NCBI GenBank assembly: GCA_033977485.1
Contig: CM066987.1
Location: 84,935,588 to 84,999,587 of the forward strand
DNA: 64,000 nt
From: Hydrangea macrophylla
Taxonomy: Eukaryota > Streptophyta > Magnoliopsida > Cornales > Hydrangeaceae
Direction of reading: 5' to 3'
Both the position numbers and the translations under genes were made by a program. The notes beneath the pieces were generated by a model, which made no database searches, was not told the DNA's origin, and was given only the letters and a program-made list of their open reading frames with translations. Of this stretch, positions 33,852 through 46,607 are shown in pieces. Each line of letters opens with the position of its first letter. The stretch's first letter is position 1.

Positions 33852-34418
33852 CTGTTGTTATAATACTAAGTGGGTGGTGGGTACCAAAGGTAAACCAATC
33901 AATTGGAATTTTGAATTAAAATGCCAAATTTTAATTCCAAATTAGGCCAACATGTAACATAAATTTTCACGCACACATTTGCATAAAATAAAAACCATGC
34001 GCAGAAATGCGATTTTCAGCGTTGGGCTTAATTTTAACCAGAAATTCTTCAACACAAGGACATACGGAAACGGTTTTAAACAAACCATCCGATTTGCATG
34101 ATTGAAATCAGAATTACATAAGGGGGGTCACAATAAGTATGTGCCCTGTGTATGCTTTCTTTACCATTCTGAAATTTAAGTCTTATGGAGATTGTACGAG
34201 CTTTTCCATTTTCATTAGCTGCTATATTCTCCTTCTGTCCTCTTACACGTAAAAAAATCATCCTCCTTTTCAACCCTTTGTATTATTTTTTTGCTTTCAA
34301 AATGTTGTTTCTTAAAAAAAATAAAAAATAAAAAACCGAAGTCGCCGTCGCCCTGAGCTTATGAATATTACAAGTTCTAGATATAGTATTTAGGATTTTT
34401 AGGAATGCGACCCCCTCA

Positions 34419-34822
34419 TAGGGGTGAAAGGAATTTTTGCAAAACCAGCCCCACCGGTTATAGTCGGTTTTCAGACCCCATAGTCGGTTCGCAGTTTGGG
34501 AATTTTAAAAACAGAATTTTCGGTTTGGTCTTCGGTGCTCACTTTAATGAACCGGATATCAACCGATATTTTAATACATAAAATAATTCAAAAATATATT
34601 ATACTATTATATACACTATATATACTTATTTTTCCTGAAGAAACCCTAAATCTTTCTTTTGTTTCGGAAGCCCTAGCCTCCATATCTCTTTTCATCTGCG
34701 AGAGGCGACTTAGGCGAGACTGCGAGAGCTCGTCACCGGCACCACAACGCAACCTCCTCAGTCCTCACTCCGACAACACCTAACGGTCCTCACCATCCTC
34801 CATCTACTCACTGCCGCCAACA

Positions 34823-34865
<43 letters not shown>

Positions 34866-35811
34866 GGGATTCCGAATTCCTGTTCATCTCTGTAATTTTT
34901 CACCTTAACTTAGTTCGTTTGTAATTTCTCAGCTTAACTAATGTAATTTCTGACATTAGGCCCTTTGTATGTGTGATTTGTTCACTATGATTTTGAATTT
35001 AACCTCTATTTTTGGGTATGTGTGATTTCTGTATGTTATTCTCACTTTTTCTCTCTTTATTTTTGCGTATTCTTACTTCATTTGTATCATTGTACGTGGA
35101 TTAACTCTTGTCACCTTGCATCTTGCATTTTGATTTCACTCTGGTTGTTACTGTTGCAAAAATTGATAATGAAAATGAAACCAGAACAGATAAACGAACT
35201 CTGTAGACTGTTTGTTCAGAAAAAATTGATAATGTTTCAAAAATTCAATGCTATTTAGTCATACAGTTTAAGTATGTTGGATGCTAAGTTGCACGAGGCG
35301 GGAGCAGGAGTGTAGAAGCGGGAAAACATAAAACAGTCCGAGGTTTGGGGCGTTTAGGAAATGTCTATGTTATCATAAGTTTATTGATTTTAGCATTATG
35401 ACAGAAAATACATATATATTATATATATATATAACAGATATGTATACACATGTTTTAAAAAAAATATAAGTAATATATTATTCCGCTTAAAAAAACAGGT
35501 ACGCTAGCAAAGTGAACTAAAAATGTTAAGTGTGTTTAAGTGTGTGAGGGTAGTATGGATATAATATAAAACATAATGACCCACATCTCAAAAGTCTTAA
35601 GTTCTTTTTTTGGTCAGATCAAGTCTAAAGTCAAAACATAGAAAGAAATCCCAAATATAATATAATAATATACCCACAAAAAACCGTCCAATAATTACAA
35701 TTTTCAAATATTAAAAAAAATAAATAAATAATAAAAAATAAAAAAACCTAATACAAAAATCGGAATGGGTTTAGGGGCTGGGCTGAAAGCCTGAAACCAA
35801 ACAGTTAATAA

Positions 35812-35854
<43 letters not shown>

Positions 35855-36486
35855 GGTACCGTGACGACCAGCAATCGACGATGAATCAATCGACCAAGGG
35901 TTTTCACAAGGGTTAGGGCTCTATTGTTTGATTCTATTTCCCCTATGCTTATTTCTCTTATTCTCTTCTTCTTTCTCTTTCTTTTGGCGGGAATTGGTAT
36001 CGTCGAGAATCTCAGGTGTGGGAATCGCGAATCTCAAACGATTCTCACTAAGAACCGCAGAATCGCGATTCTTGGCGAGAATCATACCTCATGCACACGA
36101 TTCCTGCAACTAAGGTTGGATGTATGTGGACATAAAGGTAAAGTATGTTGAAGTTTAAGTATGTTGGAATCTTAGATGGTAAAATGTGTTTCTAAGTTTT
36201 ATTTGTTCTGTTGAGTTAATATTTTTGTGCTTTAGTTGTTCGGTAAGTTGAAGGTGTATGTAAAATATAGACCAAGTTAAAGCTCACTTTAAAGTGAAAA
36301 CTACAACAAAAAAACAAGCCGAAATGGCCCAAAACCGAATAACCGAACGTGCACAAAACTGGTCGGCGATAACTAACCACTTCAAAAGTCGGCCAAAATC
36401 AGTTCTTTTATGTGCAAAACCAAATGCTTCGGTTTGGTGATGATTAGTGGCTAAAAAGCCAACCGAAGAGACAGTTTACACCCCTA
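34419..36486. mobile_element. hAT-like element, 2068 bp, TAGGGGTG ends
   Basis: Starts TAGGGGTGAAAGG and ends TTTACACCCCTA. CCTCA flanks both sides directly (34414-34418 and 36487-36491). hAT elements usually give 8 bp duplications, so either the copy has decayed or the family differs. Inside are GGTT/ACCGAA-rich stretches near both ends, (TC)n at 34827-34861, (GA)n at 35815-35850 and AAACCCTA-type sequence. No transposase frame. Confidence 0.6.
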
Positions 36487-36539
36487 CCTCATATTACATG
36501 TTTTACCCCAATTGGGTGTGTAAAAATAGTTTCAGTAAT

Positions 36540-37660
36540 GCTATGCTCATAGGTATTTAAGGCGCAAATGCCCCCCGGGGCCTAGGAGCAAGGCGAATAA
36601 AAAAGCGCAAGCCTGAGCAAAATGAGGCGCATTTCAAGAAAACTTATCAGTAAGATATGCTTAAGCAAATATAAGAACTCAACAATTAACATATACATAG
36701 AAATTGCTTAAACATCTTAGTAATGTGCATTTTTGACCTATTGCATAATTGGTCAACTTACTAGTTGTCTCTATGAGGCAGGCTTCATAAAATAGTCAAA
36801 ACCTTAGAATAACACAGTGAAGACCTAATCACGTATGAAACTGTCTCAAAATTTTAAATTTAATTCTTATGTAGATTATTTGTACAACTAGGTTTTCTCT
36901 CTCTCTTTTCTTTTCCTTCTCTAAATTTGGGAGCCAATACGATTGTTAGTGTTGGTCAAAAAGAAGAATATTCTTCTATTTTCAGAAGTTACCCTTGTGT
37001 TATGGATGTTGGAATGACCTAATGGGTCTTAGGCTTAGTTTGGCCCCCATTTTGTTGCTTCTCCTTTTTTAAAGCACAAATCCATGATAATTCATTTGGT
37101 AACTAGTTTATGAGCTTTGCAAAAATTGAACTTAGGGCTTTTCTTGGAGAGCTTTTAAAAGCTCAATGTTGCTTTTTTAGTTCATAATGTTTTTTTGAAG
37201 AGTAATGTGTCACTTATACAAAATTATCAAACAACTTAATAATAAATTTCATAAGCCACTATTAAAAAGCCACATAGGGGCCAAACTAAGCTTTAATATG
37301 GGTCCAAAGCTAAAAAGAGGTGGGTCATGAGTTGGGTCTAAATTTAATATTAATTGAGTTCGATAGTTTCATGCCTAATTAAGTTATTGAGGCGCGGGCA
37401 AGGAAGCACGGGTGCGGCGCTCCGACACCCAGTGCGGGTGGTGCTGCTGCCTTTAAATTAGTACACACTCAGTGTGGGTGTGGCGGCCTTTTTGAAGAGT
37501 CCGTGCTTCGAAGGGAGCGCGCCTTGGGCTTTTATAAAAAGGCACAAGAAAGGCGCACCTAAGCGGGGCCTATTTGAAGGGGCCTCGCCTAGGGCAAGGC
37601 GAGGCGCAAAAGTTGAGCCACCTGAGCCTGAGCCTCATGCGCGCCTTTAACAACAGAGGC
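36540..37660. repeat. Possible DNA element with GGCGC-rich ends
   Basis: TTTAAGGCGCAAATGCCCCC near 36557 and GCGCGCCTTTAACAAC near 37640 are imperfect inverted ends with GAGGCGC-rich subterminal sequence. No clean target duplication and no coding frame. Low confidence. Confidence 0.3.
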
Positions 37661-37754
37661 TATGATTCCCAAATTTTGTACAGGCCTTAAGCACTCTATT
37701 AGGATAAGTGACATCAACTCAATTGGTCCATCCTTACAATGGTCTTTTTTCGTA

Positions 37755-38022
37755 CTCCCTCTATCTCATATGAAGAGTCCCTTTAGGGAATTCCAACTAT
37801 TTTAGGGGACATTGTTGATTGTGGTGAAAATTTTCAACTTTCCAAAATTGTCCTTTTTGAATTTCAAAATTCTAGTGTCACATTAAAGAAAGACAGGGAG
37901 AGTTGTATGTAATAAAGGGAAGACTTGCAAAATGTGTGTTCCAGTACATTGATTTTTCAAAGTGCTCTTAAAACGGGACATCAAAAATGGAATCAATGAC
38001 TCTTAATTTGAGATGGAGGGAG
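37755..38022. mobile_element. Stowaway-type MITE, 268 bp
   Basis: Ends CTCCCTCTATCTCATATGAA and, inverted, CTCCCTCCATCTCAAATTAA, with TA on both flanks (37753-37754 and 38023-38024). Same terminal class as 21483-21773. Non-coding. Confidence 0.88.
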
Positions 38023-38501
38023 TAAAACAAAATGCACTGGTAATTTTTGCCACATAAATTTCATAGGTAGAACCTCCTGTCTTGGTTTGTGTCCAAAGTC
38101 TAAAAAAATTCAAATCAGCAATGCAAACATAAAGATTATTTTGCAAATTGACATCCTTTTTTCTCTTTAAAATTGACTCTGCTCAGGGAAACTCACAAAA
38201 GTACATCTATCATCATGTTGCATATCAAGCTGAAATCTATTTCATTCAAAAATAATGCTATAGTTTCCAAATCTTTTCCAAATGGTACCATTGGCAGTAT
38301 GGCATTGATATGGTCCCATTAACACTTCACTTGGGAAATACTTATCATTAATTATAATATCTATATAGTATGAAAGCGCTAAAAGGGTCAATTTTAGGAC
38401 TACAAAAAACGCAACCGGCCAGAATCATGATTAGACAATACGGCGAAACAGTGAACCAATTTTAACAGACCATGATTTGATAAGTATTGCAGAAAGAACA
38501 T

Positions 38502-38539
<38 letters not shown>

Positions 38540-38556
38540 AGAGGGAATATTCATAC

Positions 38557-38649
38557 CATGGGAAGAGTCGGTGCCAAAGAAGTGTCCACTGAATTGTACA
38601 CGGATCATTTTGGGAACACACGGTGCACTAACTGCTTCTGCGAACTTTT
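38557..38649 (-). CDS. Candidate internal exon, unidentified minus-strand host gene
   Basis: On the minus strand, TTTTGTGTAG precedes 93 bp ending in donor CATG|GTATGA. Read after two bases, it is open for 30 codons (KFAEAVSAPCVPKMIRVQF, then SGHFFGTDSSH) and leaves one G, which joins GT of the 33751-33851 exon to make Gly. A second candidate exon lies just upstream at 38724-38778 (LARNIHELVAASDN, acceptor CTATGCGCAG). Joining that one at its apparent donor would create TAA, so either the donor is elsewhere or the gene is broken. Family unknown. Confidence 0.45.
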
Positions 38650-38820
38650 CTACACAAAATCATAACCAAAAGAAAATTGAAATTAAATTCCCTGATCAAA
38701 ATAGTAGGGTATAAATGGAGTACAAGAAATGCATATGTTGTCAGATGCAGCCACAAGCTCATGAATATTCCTTGCAAGCTGCGCATAGGGGAAAAAAAAC
38801 TCTAGGGGTGAGATGGAAAA

Positions 38821-39665
38821 TTCCCGGCAAGCAGAGGTAATATGGAAGTGGAAGAAGTTTCTTGAAGGAAATTCGAAAGGTTAAATACATTTAACTCCAA
38901 ATTCCAAATTTTCCATCAAAACTAAAAAAAAAATTAAATAAATAAATTGACAAAAGGCAAATTTGCTTGGAACAGATACGATATGCATATGCATATCTTA
39001 TCTCTTACTTTAAGAAAACAAATGGAAAAATTGGGAACCCAAACACGTATCAAACGGGCCATTATGTAGTGTCTGACAATGACAACAAAATAGAAAAACT
39101 AACCCCTGTACAGCAAGGATGGAGAAATGAGCTGGGGGAACTATATCTCATCCTAGTGTCATGAACTGGAAAATGGGTAGTTGGAATTAGTTTTAACCAA
39201 TTGTCAGGTGTCATTTTGTGATTAATTAAGGACTTTGTTAATTAGTTGGGGGTTTGAATTAACTGTATCAATCATTGTATAAAAGTTTAGGAAGCTCTGT
39301 TTTGGGGGGGTGCAAAAATTGATAATGCAAGTTTCTGATTTTCCTTCTCTGGGTTTCTCTTTTGTCCTTGTACTTCTCATCCTTAATTCCTGGCAAGCAG
39401 AGGTAATATGGAAGTGGAAGAAGTTTCTTGAAGGAAATTCGAAATGTTAAATACATTTAAACTCCAAATTGCATGTTTTCCATCAAAACTAAAAATAAAA
39501 TTAAAATAATTGACGAAGGCAAACTTGCGCAGAACAGATATGATATGATATGCATGGGAAAATTGGGAACCCAAACACTTATCAAACGGGCCTTTATGTA
39601 GTCTGACAATGACAACACAATAGAGAAACTAACCCTTGTACAGCAAAGATGGAGAAATGCCGGAT
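38821..39665. repeat. Local duplication of about 280-300 bp flanking an LTR-like piece
   Basis: 38825-39128 and 39392-39658 are about 85-90% alike, sharing GGCAAGCAGAGGTAATATGG at the start and CAGCAA(G/A)GATGGAGAAATG at the end. Between them (39164-39385) is LTR-like sequence whose near copy is at 41453-41600, both with TTGTATAAAAG and GGAAGCTCTGTTTTGGGG. Confidence 0.7.
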
Positions 39666-40308
39666 TCCTGGATCCAAAGGAAGTCTTCTCAGAGAGAACT
39701 CAGGGCTGCATTTTTGCAAATTAATCCGGATGATAGACTGATAATTCAATTATTGAAAAGACAAACTGAGTTAGACAGTAAATATAATATGAAACATTCA
39801 ACAAGAAGATAGAAATCATCAATGTTTTACTTGCATGTGTGTCTGTCCAGCAGTGACAGCAACTAATAAGAAAGATAAATGTATAGCAAATGTTGATCAT
39901 ACAAGTATAACCGCAAAGTAAATTTTCTCTAGATAACTATTCACATCGTGCTCTAAAAATGTAAAGCAAATGTTGATCATATATCCATAAACGTACTAGG
40001 AATCTGGCATCCAAGAAAAAGAATAGAAGAAATCCAATCCAACACTTTAGCTGACAGTGAATTTTGTGAGAAGTTGTTGGGCATAACCATGGCAATTCTC
40101 ACCAAAAGTGCATTTTATACTGCCTCTCATTGAAACAATCCATTTGAGAAAAGAAAACAGAATAGTTTTCTCAGGAAACTAGGAGAAAAGAGAAAGGTCA
40201 AAGCCATGACCATTTAGTAAATATAGCCACTATGAGTTCTATGCTTAAATTTGTACCATCAGATTCAGCCTAGGAATGACCCTACCCATTTTCACAATGT
40301 GTTGTCCC

Positions 40309-40526
40309 GGAAGCAAGGTAATCTATTCAGTTCAGTCCTAAATGCATGGTCAACGGATGAGGCATAGGAAGAAATGAAAAAAAGGGAGCAGAGTATGTGG
40401 TGTATAACGTGGAAATTGGAAGCATGGTAATCTATTCAGTTCAGTCCTAAATGCATGGTCAACGGATGAGGCATAGGAAGAAATGAAAAAAAAAAGGAAG
40501 CAGAATATAACGTGGAAATTACAAAG
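40309..40526. repeat. 109 bp tandem duplication
   Basis: GGAAGCAAGGTAATCTATTC at 40309 recurs with one change at 40418; the copies stay alike through AACGTGGAAATT. No gene overlaps it. Confidence 0.85.
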
Positions 40527-41000
40527 AATAATTGACCAACTGATAAAGCATGATTGATAACAATCTTTGCAGACAATTTTTAGTTTTTCCAAAGAGCTGC
40601 TCAATAACTTGTAAAGGAAATTAGTTTAATTAATCGTTACTTAAAAAAATCAAGTGACAACATGATTATCTTTTTAACTTCTAACATAAAGGCAAACGCA
40701 TGGGTTATTGAACCAAGATATGAGTGTGCTTTTAAATGCTGCAATTGGTGTTTTACCAACACCGCCTACTAAGAGCCCGTTTGTGATGTGGCTTTTTCAG
40801 GGCCAACACCGTGATTTGGATTAGGTTTTCACAGCTTTTCAAAAAATTTGATTCCTTTTTTAAGCTAAAAAACAGCTCTTTTACGAAGCTCCAACTCGTA
40901 GCTATATCTCTTTTTCCCAAAAGTGAAACACTAGCCATAATGGGATCTAACTATAGTAACTCAAAAGAAAAAAAAAACGTGGAAAGGATCATAGGCTTAC

Positions 41001-41097
41001 TTAGATCATCATCATACAAAACACCCCAGTGAGCATTAAAGAGTTGATTGACTGAGAAGCTATCAGTTGGTTCCACAGGATAAACATCTCCCTTCAT
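41001..41097 (-). CDS. Candidate first coding exon of the minus-strand host gene
   Basis: On the minus strand, TTATTTTAG precedes ATGAATGAAGGGAG. The reading frame begins at the ATG at 41097-41095 (MKGDVYPVEPTDSFSVNQLF, then NAHWGVLYDDDL), preceded by an in-frame TGA, and ends in a strong donor CTAA|GTAAGC in phase 1. If correct, a 5' UTR intron lies upstream. The link to the exons at 38557 and 33751 is assumed from strand and order, not shown. Weaker candidates between them are 40103-40178 and 39634-39705; their phases do not chain directly. Protein not recognised. Confidence 0.4.
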
Positions 41098-41594
41098 TCA
41101 TCTAAAATAAATAAATAAATAACTGTCAAATACTCATTTCAAGTTATACAAGATATAGCTACGCGAGAAAAGACAGAAGTTCCTCATTCACGAGGACATG
41201 CACAAGTGGCCACAGGTCCGTCCAAATGATATTCATAACTCTAGCATTAGCTAAACAGGGCAGAACCAGTAACAGATCAACAAAAGGAAGGAGCATACAA
41301 ATCTAGTTTCAATACCAGCAAACCACTCTGCCGAATGTGGAGATCATGTGAACTTTTCCACTCTAAGCCTTTACGTATTCCAGACTAAGGCTTCTGCTTC
41401 TACATACCAGAAAAAATAACAACACTATAGCCAAAATGAGCAGGGGAAACTTATCTCATCCTAGTGTCAGGTGTCATTTTAGTTGAGGACTTTGTTAATT
41501 CCTTGGGGGTTTGAATTAATTGTATCAGTCATTGTATAAAAGCTTAGGAAGCTCTGTTTTGGGGAGATGCAAAAATTGATAATGAAAGTTTCTG

Positions 41595-41596
<2 letters not shown>

Positions 41597-41658
<62 letters not shown>
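41597..41658. repeat. (CT)n microsatellite, about 60 bp
   Basis: Uninterrupted CT/TC run directly after the LTR-like piece at 41453-41596. It is followed by two copies of CTTCTCATCCTTAATTCAT-type sequence. Confidence 0.95.
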
Positions 41659-41661
<3 letters not shown>

Positions 41662-41875
41662 CTTAATTCATCTGTAATTCCTCTTCTTCCTTCTACTTCT
41701 CATCCTTAATTCATTTGTAATTCCTCTTCTTCTTCCTTAATTCTCTCTGTAATTCTCATAAATCCACTCTCATTTCAGTAAGTACAAGTTTAGACTCTTA
41801 CACCTAGCTAGTAGCTACTTTGCAGTGTCTTGAACCTGAGGTCTAGCCAACCCAGCAAGTCAATAACATACAGTC

Positions 41876-42319
41876 TCTGTTGTCAAAATCGTACAATTCA
41901 CAATACAAATCTTACGATTCGATACGATTCATCATGAAAACGATATGTATCGACTATCGATACACGAATCGAACATGTACAAGAATCGAATGTGAATCCT
42001 ACGATTCGATTCGCGACCCTTACAATTCACTTGACTGCTAGGCACAAAACTTAATTTTCCACTTTTTTTGTTTTATTTGTTTTTCAATTTTTTCTTAAAA
42101 AATTGATTACCAACCCTCTTTTAAACTAATTAGGATATATTTATACAAGCCTAGAAAAAAAAAAAGGATATGTTAATACAAGCCTAGAAAAGAAAATAAT
42201 ATGTTTATACAGTTTTTTTTAATTTGTTACCGAATATTACGATTCACGATTCGCGAATCCCGATTCGATTCACATGTATCATTTCGATTCACCATACGAA
42301 TCCCGATTTGACAACTATG
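41876..42319. mobile_element. Mutator-like non-autonomous element, 444 bp
   Basis: Ends TCTGTTGTCAAAATCG and, inverted, CATAGTTGTCAAATCG. An exact 9 bp duplication, CATACAGTC, flanks it (41867-41875 and 42320-42328), which fits Mutator-like elements. The interior is dense with CGATTCG and ACGATTC motifs in both orientations. No transposase. Confidence 0.75.
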
Positions 42320-42328
42320 CATACAGTC

Positions 42329-44128
42329 ATCAAATTGTTGTACCTACACTATTCAGAATTTCTACAATTAATGTGTAAACATGCAATTAACCAAAATATT
42401 CTATTTATCTCGACCGTCTATAGTACTTTTAACTTAGTTCAATGTATCTCCAATTTCCACCCATCAACCATATGTTAGAAAACAAAAATTGAAAAACGCA
42501 ACTTACAGACAGGGGACTAGTTAGCCAATAAAGATTACCTCCAAAGATTTTGTCCAGACCAATGACGAAAAGAAAATCAAAAGACTACTAATATATAAAC
42601 CAAAATACTTAAGGGAGAAAATTCAACTCATATTTTCTTAACATTGACAGTTTTCACTAAAGGGTACTGATTTTTCCCAAAAATTCTGAAAATATCCAAA
42701 AACAAAATCTAAAAAGTTCTAATTCCTTAAATCTCCAAAAATTCCAAGATTTCCCCAAAATCGGAATTGGGATGGAAAATTAAACTTTGGCACAGATCTT
42801 GTTGGTCAATCATAACACAACTACTTGGTCCAACAGATCTGTGCGCAAAGACACAAACTTTGGTCCAACAGATCTGTCGGCCAATATGCAAAATATCACA
42901 GACAGAGAGAGAGAGAGAGAGTGTGTGTGTGTGTGTGTGTGTTTTTTTTTCTTGTGCGAGAGTGGTGTGTGTTTGGCTTTGTGTGCTTGTTTGTGTGAGA
43001 GAGAGATGATTTTACCGAGAGCCGTCGTGGTCCGGCGAAGACGACAGGTTGTGTCGCAGTGGTTGTGGTGGATATATAGAGAGAAAGAGAGAGAGAGAGA
43101 GAGGGAGGAAGAGTCTAATGACTTTAGAGTTTAGACGCAAGTGAATTTGGTTGGGCGGCTGATGGGAACTAGAAAGTTAAGATAGATAGGCTAATCAATA
43201 ATCCAACGGCTGAAATTGTGCCCAGCAATGCGTAGTTTACCTAGGTATTTCAAACTTTAGTTAAACTAGGCGAGAGTTTCGGCATTATATGTGTTTTTTT
43301 GCAACTAAATGATAAAACTAAAAATTAAAATAAAAAAAAAAATTTGATAAAACTCTTTTAGTAATAAGACTTTAAATTATAGTAGTTTTTTTCAATTAAA
43401 GGTTATGATATGAGATGTCATAATTCTAACTTTCAATTTTGTTAACAATTTAATTGGCTTTATCAACAAAACAAACAAACAAACTGCTTAATTGGTTATT
43501 TATCTTACAAAAAATCATCAAACAAATACATATAAAATGAAAACAATAATGCTAGGTATACACAGTTTTTGACACACTATGCTTTAAATGCATGTACCTT
43601 GTGTTGTTTGACTTTTTCACACTTTTCTGTGCACCACTCACACAACACAGGGTACATACATTTAAAGCTGTGTGTCAAAAAGTGTGTAGAAATGTGTGTG
43701 AATGTAGTAGTGCTCAAATGAAAAATCAAAACTTTCAGGGTGTGTAAACACATTTCAAATATAAGATCAAATTTTTTTTTTTTTTTAAAGTTGAACCCAA
43801 ATCAAGATACCAAAAGTGCATCAAAATCATAATGGCTCTACTACTAATGAAAGTCAGTCCAACATGACTTATACAAAGCAATTACATCTCAACAAAGTGT
43901 TCTGTGTTTTGCGGGGTGATTCATAGTTTGACGTACTAAATCTTATAGATAAGATCGTCTATTTATGTTCCTAGTATGATAGTAGCATTCTCTTTGTACG
44001 CAGAAGGTGTAGAATTCAAATGACAACTAGATAGGAGCCCGTGCCATTGCACGGAGTATTTATAAACAAAAATTCAAAGGTTCAGTGATAATTATATGGA
44101 GTACAAAAAAGGATAACATAAATTTACT
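42329..44128. other. Intergenic DNA with microsatellites and one hairpin MITE
   Basis: GA then GT runs at 42903-42940 and GA at 43080-43104. 43559-43688 is a hairpin with CACAGTTTTTGACACAC and GTGTGTCAAAAAGTGTG arms, extended by CTTTAAATGCATGTACC and its near complement. Frames across the GA/GT runs are low-complexity. The part near 43000-43130 could hold the 5' UTR of the minus-strand gene, but I cannot show it. Confidence 0.5.
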
Positions 44129-46321
44129 TGTAGAAATCCAAAATTTTTTTAAAGGGTAAATTGGTAATTTTGGACCAATGTGGATCTTGAATTGAGACAG
44201 TGTATTTCAAATTGATACATGTTGGTAGCAATTTTTTTTTTTGTTACATGTGGGTACACATGTGTGAATATAGGCTTGTGTGTGTGTGTGTGTATAAAAT
44301 GCACCATACCTACCCCTCAACTACTCTAACCTACCCCATACCAACTCTATCAAATCCCTAATTTTGGGAGACAACTCCCATACTCCTTCCCCTTAAAAGT
44401 GGCCGGCCAAGCCATGCTTCCCCCTTACTCCTTATCTTTTCTTTTCTTTTTCTTTTAGTATATACAACCCTCCCTCTATATCTCTTTTGCTTTCTCATAA
44501 TGGAAGCTCCCAACCTCCATTAAAGCTCCAACATTCAAGCTCTCTTATGGAGGCCTTCAACCTATTATTGGACCAAGACTATTAGAGGACAACTTCTTCA
44601 TCTTCTCAAGGGCTATCCATTCATCTTCTCTTTTTCCTCTTTGGCTTCCATTTTGGTGTGTTCTTGAACAAAGAACACAAGAGGTAGATTTCATTGACTA
44701 AGTGCACTCCTATATCTAATCTCATGGTTTGCTATGTGTAGGATTAAACCTAATACATGTTAATCTTGCTTAGAATTTCCTACATATTTCTCTATGTGGT
44801 TATATACTCTTAAGTGTTTAGTTGAAATTATGCGAAATCTAAATGTCATGAGGTTACTATGTCTCAACTAGATTAAAGATATTACAAATTGCCTATTTGT
44901 CTAAGTTGTTGATTATGCTCTATATGATTTCCCTCCTAATTATTTAGTCTTGATATCATGAACTACTATGTGAAATTTCTTAACTTTGAATTCATAGGAA
45001 TGACATTGTAGTAGCATAAGCATTGTCGTCACATTTCATAGTCGCCAAGTCGGCTTAGTATTCATAGCATTGGCTTGGGAGTATGAATTTGATAAAATTC
45101 CCTCGATTGGGGAATGACCTTTGAATCCCCGTTTAGGGTTGTAATTTAATGAAATTCCGGAAGCGAGTGTGAGGTGAGGAAGGTTGTTTGTGATCCTTAA
45201 AACATTCGAAAACGCAAGGTCATATTCGGTTAGCTACCGGAGATCTTGTATGCTACACTCACGTTGGAGTGGCTCGCATCCGGTGTTGAGAGTGAGTGGT
45301 TATGGAATTTGGTATTGGGTAGTTGCACGGTTCGGGCCTTACGGCTATTTGCATTGCCACGGTGGCAAATCATTGCACCGCATGTCTTAGCATGATTTTA
45401 GAAGTAGTAGTACATTTCTTCAATGCTATCTACTGAGCCGTCGTGCTTAATGAATTTATAAAACCCTTTTTCAGGTGATCTTGATAGGGGCAAGGCTCAT
45501 GAATAGCCCGATGCCCTAGTCTCGTGTTTTTGAAAGCTTCCCGCGAGAAACCTTATTCTTTTGGAGCTTACATGACATAGTCCATTTGTTAAGACTTGTA
45601 ATAGTTGTAATTTGAATTCGTAGATGTTAGATTCGAATTATGGAACTTACAAGTACTCTGGTCTTAATTCTTTCATCTATGTTAATTTGTAAGCTATGAC
45701 CTAGCTTGGGCACATGTTAGCCCTTTACACGTTTGGTAATGTTGTTAGAGTCCATGTATTGGAACTCACTGTCAAGTTGTAATATGCTCGTTGTTAATAT
45801 TCGTGGTTATGTATTCAGGATCTTCGAATCCCCTATGATCTATTTATGCTTTTAAATTCTTTAGACCGGTTGAAAGACCCTCTGTCCAACTTTAAATTAT
45901 TGAACAAAACTCAAAAACTTTTAAATTCTAATTTGGTTTATACTTAACCCATGGCTACCCTTTTAGGGGAAAATAACTACTTTTGATTTCCTAAGGGCCA
46001 TTTGGCCGTAACCTTTCCAAAGCCCCTATCGTTTTAAACTTTCAAAGCAAATTTCATTACTTGTTACTTTTAAACCTTTGGAGCTTCTTTAGACTTCTTT
46101 ACAAATTCCTTTCAAAACCAAACTATTTTGGCTGACCCTATTTGACCCATTTTGTCCTCGTGGGTCAACCCTTGATTTATTGACTTTTCTTTGGAATCCA
46201 CGTAGTATTCCCCTATGCTTCCGCCTTGTTGGATTGGTCCACGTAGGACTATCCCTTGCGTTCCTTTATATGGTTTGACTTGTGGACCTCGCCCACGTGG
46301 CTTGGTCCGTGGGGCGTTACA
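44129..46321 (+). repeat. 5' LTR of the chromovirus (2193 bp)
   Basis: TGTAGAAATCC to GGGGCGTTACA. It keeps a 68 bp segment (about 45908-45977) that the 3' LTR lacks. The 68-codon frame at 45184 recurs in the 3' LTR and is not a gene. Confidence 0.95.
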
Positions 46322-46324
46322 GAA

Positions 46325-46336
46325 TGGTATCAGAGC
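46325..46336 (+). other. Primer-binding site, initiator tRNA-Met type
   Basis: TGGTATCAGAGC three bases after the LTR is the standard complement of the plant initiator tRNA-Met 3' end. Confidence 0.95.
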
Positions 46337-46607
46337 TTACCGGGTTCGAATACCTTGGTACTCTGGGAGTTATTTGGGTCCGTATGTGACCGTTGCACTC
46401 TGTTTATAATATCAACTATGCTTAGTTAAATGAATCGTTTTATTTCATTTTAATGATGAGTTGATTATAATAGCATGCTTGTTTGCCTACGGGATTACAT
46501 GATAACATGCTTACGTGCTTATATGATCACATGTCTAAATTTCTAGCACTTATGGGACTTATATGCTAGTATGTGGTTATTGAACTTTACTTGTTTGATT
46601 TCTAGCT

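Noticed and set aside
40541..40620. Additional minus-strand exon (frame LFGKTKNCLQRLLSIM)
   Set aside because: Acceptor is plausible but no good donor follows, and the phase does not connect with neighbours.
42767..43134. Frames of 80 and 115 codons across GA/GT runs
   Set aside because: Composition is microsatellite-driven (RERERE, VCVCVC); no conserved domain.
45184..45390. 68-codon frame, repeated at 52482-52688
   Set aside because: Lies in the chromovirus LTR and is duplicated only as part of the LTR pair.
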